Assembly (NCBI RefSeq): GCF_048544455.1
Contig: NC_133526.1
Coordinates: forward strand, 9,068,001 to 9,132,000
Source of the DNA: Silene latifolia
Lineage: Eukaryota > Streptophyta > Magnoliopsida > Caryophyllales > Caryophyllaceae
DNA length: 64,000 bases
Direction of reading: 5' to 3'
How positions within the stretch are numbered: the stretch's first letter is position 1; every line of letters starts with the position of its first letter. Under the pieces are notes generated by a model. That model searched no databases and was not told where the DNA came from. It saw nothing but the letters and a program-made list of their open reading frames with translations. A program made the position numbers and the translations under genes. This document shows positions 59,257-64,000 of the stretch, one piece after another.

Positions 59257-62200
59257 ATGGAGGCCAAAAACAGAAATAATCGCCAATTGCGTCAAGGTTT
59301 TCAACTAATTCTTTCCCTTTTTTTTTTTTTTTTTTTTAAATTACTTGCATTTCTCCTTCCTTTGGGACAGTCGCTTTCAAGTGGGGCCCACTTATGGAAC
59401 TAACTGATTTAATGGCCGGTGGGGTTCAAACTAAAATAATGCCTGCTGTTTAATAATTAATCAAACTTGCGTGTTACTCTATTATGGGTTGTGCTGTTGC
59501 CTGTTGGTTAGTAATATTAGTGGGGCAATTAGTCTTGCTGAAGACGGGTCGAAACAAGTGACGGATAATGCCGCTCACGAATAGGGGGACAAGGTGGGGC
59601 ACCCCCATGTGCTTCCCTCTCTCCTCTATTTGGGTCATTTGTGAGAGAAAATGGTATCCGTCACTTCAAAGTGACGGATACGTGCCGTCACAAATGAGAT
59701 TTTGTGTTAGTGGGGTTACAAAATAAAACCACGTCGAAAGTGACATTAGACAATAAGACCATCCAAAAGCAAGGTCACCGACTGGATTATGACCTTGCTG
59801 AGTCACCTTAATAACACCTTAAATTAGGATTAAGGGGGTGATTTTGGTGACCTTGAATTACTCAGGGTCAATTGGTGATCTTCAGTTGAGTTGGTGACCC
59901 GATAGGGGCACTCTCCCATTGGCTGAAAACAAAAAAAAAGTACAACGGTCAAAATAAAGGGAAGGTGCGTGACCTTTGGTTGAGTATGGTGACCCGGTAA
60001 GTGGCAGTCTCTCATTGGTTGGAAACTGGAAAATAATTGGGTTGCTGACCTAGATCGTGATCTTCTACTTGGGAGGATAAAAGTGGGTCAAGATAATTAA
60101 GATGTGATTAAGAGACAAAATATTGGTGACCCGATTAACTGTACCTTCTGCTTTGGGATGATCTAAAATCACCTTAAATTACTAAATCACAAATTCTCAT
60201 TTTAGACGGACATTATTCGTCTATAATGAAAGACGGGCCAAATACAATACCACTTTCCTAATAGGACAAACAACAAGTGAGGTGGTGAGGGCAAAAAATG
60301 TCACCACTTTCATTGTATTTGACCCGTCTATAGCAATAGACGGATATATCCGTCTATAGCAAGACTAATTGTTACTCCGTACTAAACTAGGTTTGGTGCC
60401 CGGCTTCGCCCGGGCTAACTCTATTTACCGTTAAATTTTATTTTCAATGAAATAAACTATGTTGGAGTTGTCTAACTCAGACGTTTACTTTTAGTAATAT
60501 ATTTTTCTATGACATATCTTGTAATTATAATGAAAAGTAAAATTTATTTTCAAATTATGAGACACGTTCACTATCCCGCTATTAATATTATTACTTTCAC
60601 GACATTTTTTGTTAATATCATTACGTCACTACTCCCGTGGTTACTATTGTTTCTTTTACTAATTAATCTATTTTTTTTGTTAAATTCATTATTCCCGTTA
60701 ATTTTTCCGGCCTATATTTAAATAAATAAAATATTTTCTTGAGTCAATTGGTTGTTTAATTGTTCATACTTTTTCTCATTGTTACCACTGTTACTTTCAC
60801 TACATTCGTTGTTACATTCACTACTCTCACTGTCATTATTATAATTGTCACTACTCTCACATTAATACCGTTAATTTTATTAATCTCGTTGCTGCTACTA
60901 TTAGTTTTACTACATTTAACTTAATTTATAATTCTATGATGATACTAAGTAATTCCATAAGTGGGACATGTTAATTTTAAGGAAAATCACTATATTATTG
61001 TGTTTCCTAAATTTAATTACTTTAATTTAATATAGTTTCCATAAATATTCTTCATCAAGGCATGTTTATATTATACTTTTAACCAAAACTATATAATATT
61101 TACATTGAGATCCCTTTATCAGGTCCATCACACGGTGCTATCGATTTAAAACTATATAGTATATTTAATTTGTCTAAATTTCTTTAATTACATTAAAGTT
61201 CTTTGGTTTCTGGAATTAACATATAGTATTGATTGATTGATTGATATCACCGTGTCACGTTAAAGATAAATGTGGGATATTTCCTTGTAAAAAAACACAA
61301 ATTCTCATTATAGACGGACACTATCCGTCTATACGTATAGACGAATACCATTTCCCCTCACAAAATACCCATTTGCCATAAAGTGGGAAGCACATGGGGG
61401 GTGCCCCACCTTGTCCCCCCTATCCATTTTATTAGAGGTCTTTATCCGTCTATTCGCCCCACCCATCTATACCAAGACCTATTGGTAAAAAAATTAGCTA
61501 GTGTATTTGAGCTCAAAGTAAGGTTAAATAAATAATTGAAACCGGAGAAGTAGCTATTAAAGTTGATTAATGTTAATGATTATGTTTCAGTACTCCGTCT
61601 TTGCTACAGTTACATACAGTACTGTGTTAGTTGACTTGTCCCAAGTACTTACGGAGTACTTTAGAAGAATTTTGTGTTTTTAGTATGATTCATCATTAAA
61701 ATCGTATAGTGGTTTAGTAGTAGGGCCATGAGCATGTTAGATCACGTGGTGAGGCATAAAGGTTGGAACGTAGTGCGCTACTGCCAGGAAGAAGCTCTTC
61801 CGGTGAGGGTTGAAGATTAAATCATTGAAATTGTTGCATAGTAGTACTCTTTTGTCTTAGTGTTTTACGGAGTATAAAGGTTAACAAATAATTTAGACGG
61901 ATGAAGACATAGAGTATAGCTGCTTGTTGGTAGCAGTAGGCCATATGCATGTTTATCAGGACACTATGAGCTACTTTAATCAAAAGTAAACAAATGATTA
62001 ACACGTTAGTGATTTATGTTTAAGTCGCCCACTAACAGCATTCATCTTGCAGGTTTATGCTCCTCAAGAACAGAAAGGAGGTCAGGTACATCACCATCTG
62101 TGATTGTCATAGGTGCTGGTTTTGCTGGCATTACAGCCGCTCGAGCTCTTCTTGATGCTTCTATTCAGGTTCATACTTTCTGATAATACGGGATTTTTAT

Positions 62201-64000
62201 TAGATATACACGTTTGATGTAGTCTTCTTATTAACAGTATCCATTCTCTGAAAATTAGGTAACTGTGCTGGAGTCCCGGGATAGAATTGGAGGCCGTGTA
62301 TGCACTGACTACACATTTGGGTTCCCGGTTGACCTAGGTGCATCTTGGTAACTACTCCATTACTTAAATCCAACTCGCTTTCCGCTATTTTGGTTTATAC
62401 CTATTCTAATGTCTGACATCTGTGAATGTTGGTTCAGGTTGCATGGTGTATGTGATGAGAATCCTTTGGCACCTTTGATTGGTAGACTTGGGCTCCCCTT
62501 GTATCGCACTAGCGGTGATAACTCTGTCTTATATGACCACGACTTAGAGAGGTAACTAACTCTTTGCTCCAATATTCCAATTTGTGTTTCTTTAATTATA
62601 CCAGCATCTGATAACAAAGTATCAGATGCTGGTATAAGTTTCTCTGAATTGCAGCGATCATCATTTATTTTACGCAGTTATGCTCTTTATGATACGGAGG
62701 GAAACCAAGTCCCGCAGGAGCTAGTGACTAAGGTTGGCCTAGCATTCGAAGAAGCTCTACAAGAGGCAAGTACTTTTCGCCTCCCTGATTTCTCATAGAT
62801 GAAGTTGCTTGTTTTGTTTTTTTTTCTTTTCTCGTCCGAGTGACAGTCTGTAATTTCTCTTGTCCAGTCTGAGAAAGTAAGGAAGGAATTCAGTGAAGAC
62901 ATATCTATAAAGCGAGCGTTTTCAATTGTCTTTGAAAGACGATCAGATCTGAGGCAAGTTACTATTTGCCTCCTACAAACTCCGCTTGTTAATGTTTCGG
63001 AGAGAATTTATTTCTTATAACTGATAAAAACTACAGGTTAGAGGGGCTTGCACATAAGGTACTACAGTGGTACTTATGTAGGATGGAGGGCTGGTTCTCA
63101 GCGGACGCTGAGACGATATCCCTGAAAAACTGGGATCAGGTAATTCCGGCACTATTTTCTTTTGCTGAGGATATATTGACACAGTATTTCCATCTGAAAT
63201 TCTGAATGCTCTTTGGCTGCTTCGATTTGCAGGAAGTACTCCTTCCTGGTGGACATGGGCTCATGGTGCGAGGATACCTCCCAGTCATAAACACACTTGC
63301 GAGAGGTTTAGATATACGTCTGAATCATAGGTACCTACCTATTTACTGTCGATAAAAACCCTAATTTTTTGAAATACACCATGACTTATCTATTTCCGGA
63401 TTGTAGAGTAACAACAGTCTCTAGGCATCATCACGGGGTGAAGGTAACTGTCGAAGATGGCAGTACATTTGTGGCTGATGCAGCGGTTATTGCTGTTCCG
63501 CTTGGTGTGTTAAAGGCTAAAATCATCCAGTTTGAGCCAAAGCTTCCAGATTGGAAAGAGGCTGCCATCTCGGATCTTGGAGTGGGTATCGAGAATAAAA
63601 TTGTTCTGCACTTTGAGAAGGTCTTCTGGCCTAATGTCGAGTTTCTTGGGGTAGTTGCAGAAGACACACATAGATGTAGCTACTTCCTTAATCTTCACAA
63701 GGCTACCGGTCATCCCGTTCTTGTTTATATGCCTGCTGGAAAGTTGGCCAGAGACATCGAGAAAATGCCTGATGATGCTGCAGCTAATTGTGCTTTTACA
63801 CAGCTGAAGACGATCCTTCCTGATGCTTCTATGCCGGTAAGATTATGTATTCCGTTACACTAGGCCTGGCAAATGGGTCATTCGGGTCGGGCTTGGGTCG
63901 GGTCACATCGGGTCGAGTCATTTTCGGGTCAATAACTTATCGGGTCACTTTCGGGTCGGGTCATTTTTGGGTTGGGTCATTTTGGGTCGGGTCAATGTGG
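59257..64000 (+). CDS. PAO: Polyamine oxidase, PAO2/3/4 type (5' part; continues past the window)
   Basis: FAD-dependent enzyme of polyamine back-conversion (spermine and spermidine oxidation); relatives act in peroxisomes. Exons: 59257-59296, 62053-62168, 62259-62347, 62438-62551, 62678-62765, 62868-62953, 63037-63139, 63233-63330, 63407-63836, giving 388 in-frame codons. Exon 9 ends in phase 0 at a GT donor, and intron 9 runs to the window edge. The first exon ([13 protein letters not shown]) resembles the Arabidopsis PAO2 start. The FAD motif GAGFAG is at residues 34-39, followed by [40 protein letters not shown] and [13 protein letters not shown]. The C-terminus, where a peroxisomal signal would lie, is outside. 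Introns 5 and 6 both start with GC (GAG|GCAAGT and GAG|GCAAGT). Confidence 0.93.
59526..59706. mobile_element. Mutator-type MITE, family A, copy 4, in PAO intron 1
   Basis: Starts CAATTAGTCTTGCTGAAGAC, ends GAGATTTTGTG, exact 9-bp duplication TTAGTGGGG (59517-59525, 59707-59715). Carries the shared core GGGGACAAGGTGGGGCACCC. Confidence 0.9.
59716..60187. other. Part of PAO intron 1
   Basis: Intron DNA with several imperfect repeats of TTGGTGACC and GGTGACCCG type. No coding sequence or defined element. Confidence 0.4.
60188..60371. mobile_element. Mutator-type MITE, family A, copy 5, in PAO intron 1
   Basis: CACAAATTCTCATTTTAGAC to CAAGACTAATTG. The flanks TTACTAAAT and TTACTCCGT agree in the first five bases only, so the duplication is decayed or one flank was replaced. 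Confidence 0.75.
60387..60415 (-). mobile_element. Minus-strand Helitron 3' end (other end not found)
   Basis: Read on the minus strand: hairpin GCCCGGGC-gaa-GCCGGGC then ACCAAACCTAG|T. The body should extend to the right into PAO intron 1, but I could not identify its 5' end before the MITE at 61297. Confidence 0.55.
60416..61287. other. AT-rich part of PAO intron 1
   Basis: Probably the body of the minus-strand Helitron. At 60770-60900 there is a degenerate run of TCACTAC, TTACTTTCACTAC and GTTAC motifs. No gene is seen. Confidence 0.4.
61297..61484. mobile_element. Mutator-type MITE, family A, copy 6, in PAO intron 1
   Basis: CACAAATTCTCATTATAGAC to CAAGACCTATTG, exact 9-bp duplication GTAAAAAAA (61288-61296, 61485-61493). 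It carries the core GGTGCCCCACCTTGTCCCCC, inverted relative to copies 3 and 4. Confidence 0.9.
63861..64000. repeat. Degenerate CGGGTCGGGTCA repeat in PAO intron 9
   Basis: From GGCCTGGCAAATGGGTCATT onward the sequence is built of CGGGTC, GGGTCATTTT and GGGTTGGGTC units to the window edge. It looks like the end of a transposon or minisatellite that continues outside. Confidence 0.75.

Noticed and set aside
1-64000. tRNA, rRNA, CRISPR arrays, organelle-derived insertions
   Set aside because: I looked for their familiar motifs by eye and saw none that I could support; a covariance-model scan was not possible here.

Overview
The window is nuclear DNA from a flowering plant. The host genes have many short exons with GT-AG (and a few GC-AG) introns. 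Their protein families include plant-specific types: a chloroplast aldo-keto reductase and a peroxisomal-type polyamine oxidase. The AT-rich intergenic DNA is packed with plant transposon families (Helitrons, Stowaway, Harbinger, hAT and Mutator-like MITEs, Ty1/copia, solo LTRs). A eudicot is likely. Caryophyllales is only a guess from the look of the repeats and is not shown by the sequence.

Five host genes can be read exon by exon. Every exon chain given here keeps the reading frame. (1) 1500-5712 (+): glycoside hydrolase family 3 beta-glucosidase/glucan exohydrolase, 9 exons, 613 aa. (2) 8278-12209 (-): plant TIPIN/Swi3 fork-protection protein with an N-terminal CCHC zinc knuckle, 5 exons, 288 aa. 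(3) 35459-46064 (+): chloroplast ArgJ (ornithine/glutamate N-acetyltransferase), 17 coding exons, 489 aa. (4) 46758-55094 (-): chloroplast aldo-keto reductase like At1g06690, 10 exons, 382 aa. (5) 59257 to the right edge (+): polyamine oxidase of the PAO2/3/4 type, first 9 exons, 388 codons. A possible last exon of an unidentified gene sits at 3-116. Two gene fragments (a GH3 exon piece and an NDUFA1-like start) lie between genes 1 and 2.

Layout: 1-12.2 kb is a gene-dense segment with two convergent genes. 12.2-34.2 kb is a transposon graveyard with no host gene recognised: Helitrons, a long-TIR Mutator-like element with a Helitron inside, two solo LTRs with perfect 5-bp target duplications, and two TIR elements split by an LTR element. 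34.2-64 kb is gene-rich again, with long introns swollen by insertions: ArgJ and the reductase converge, and the reductase and polyamine oxidase diverge.

The genes do not form a pathway cluster. ArgJ (ornithine/arginine supply) and polyamine oxidase (polyamine back-conversion) are metabolically related, but there is no sign that their proximity matters. I found no CRISPR, operon or toxin system, as expected for a plant. The most unusual items are: a Ty1/copia insertion whose two ends are inverted copies of the same LTR terminus yet is flanked by a perfect target duplication; a MITE inserted two bases into a splice donor; a six-copy Mutator-type MITE family, four copies with exact 9-bp duplications; Helitrons with repeated 5' ends; and a young copia copy with LTRs that look identical inside the reductase gene.
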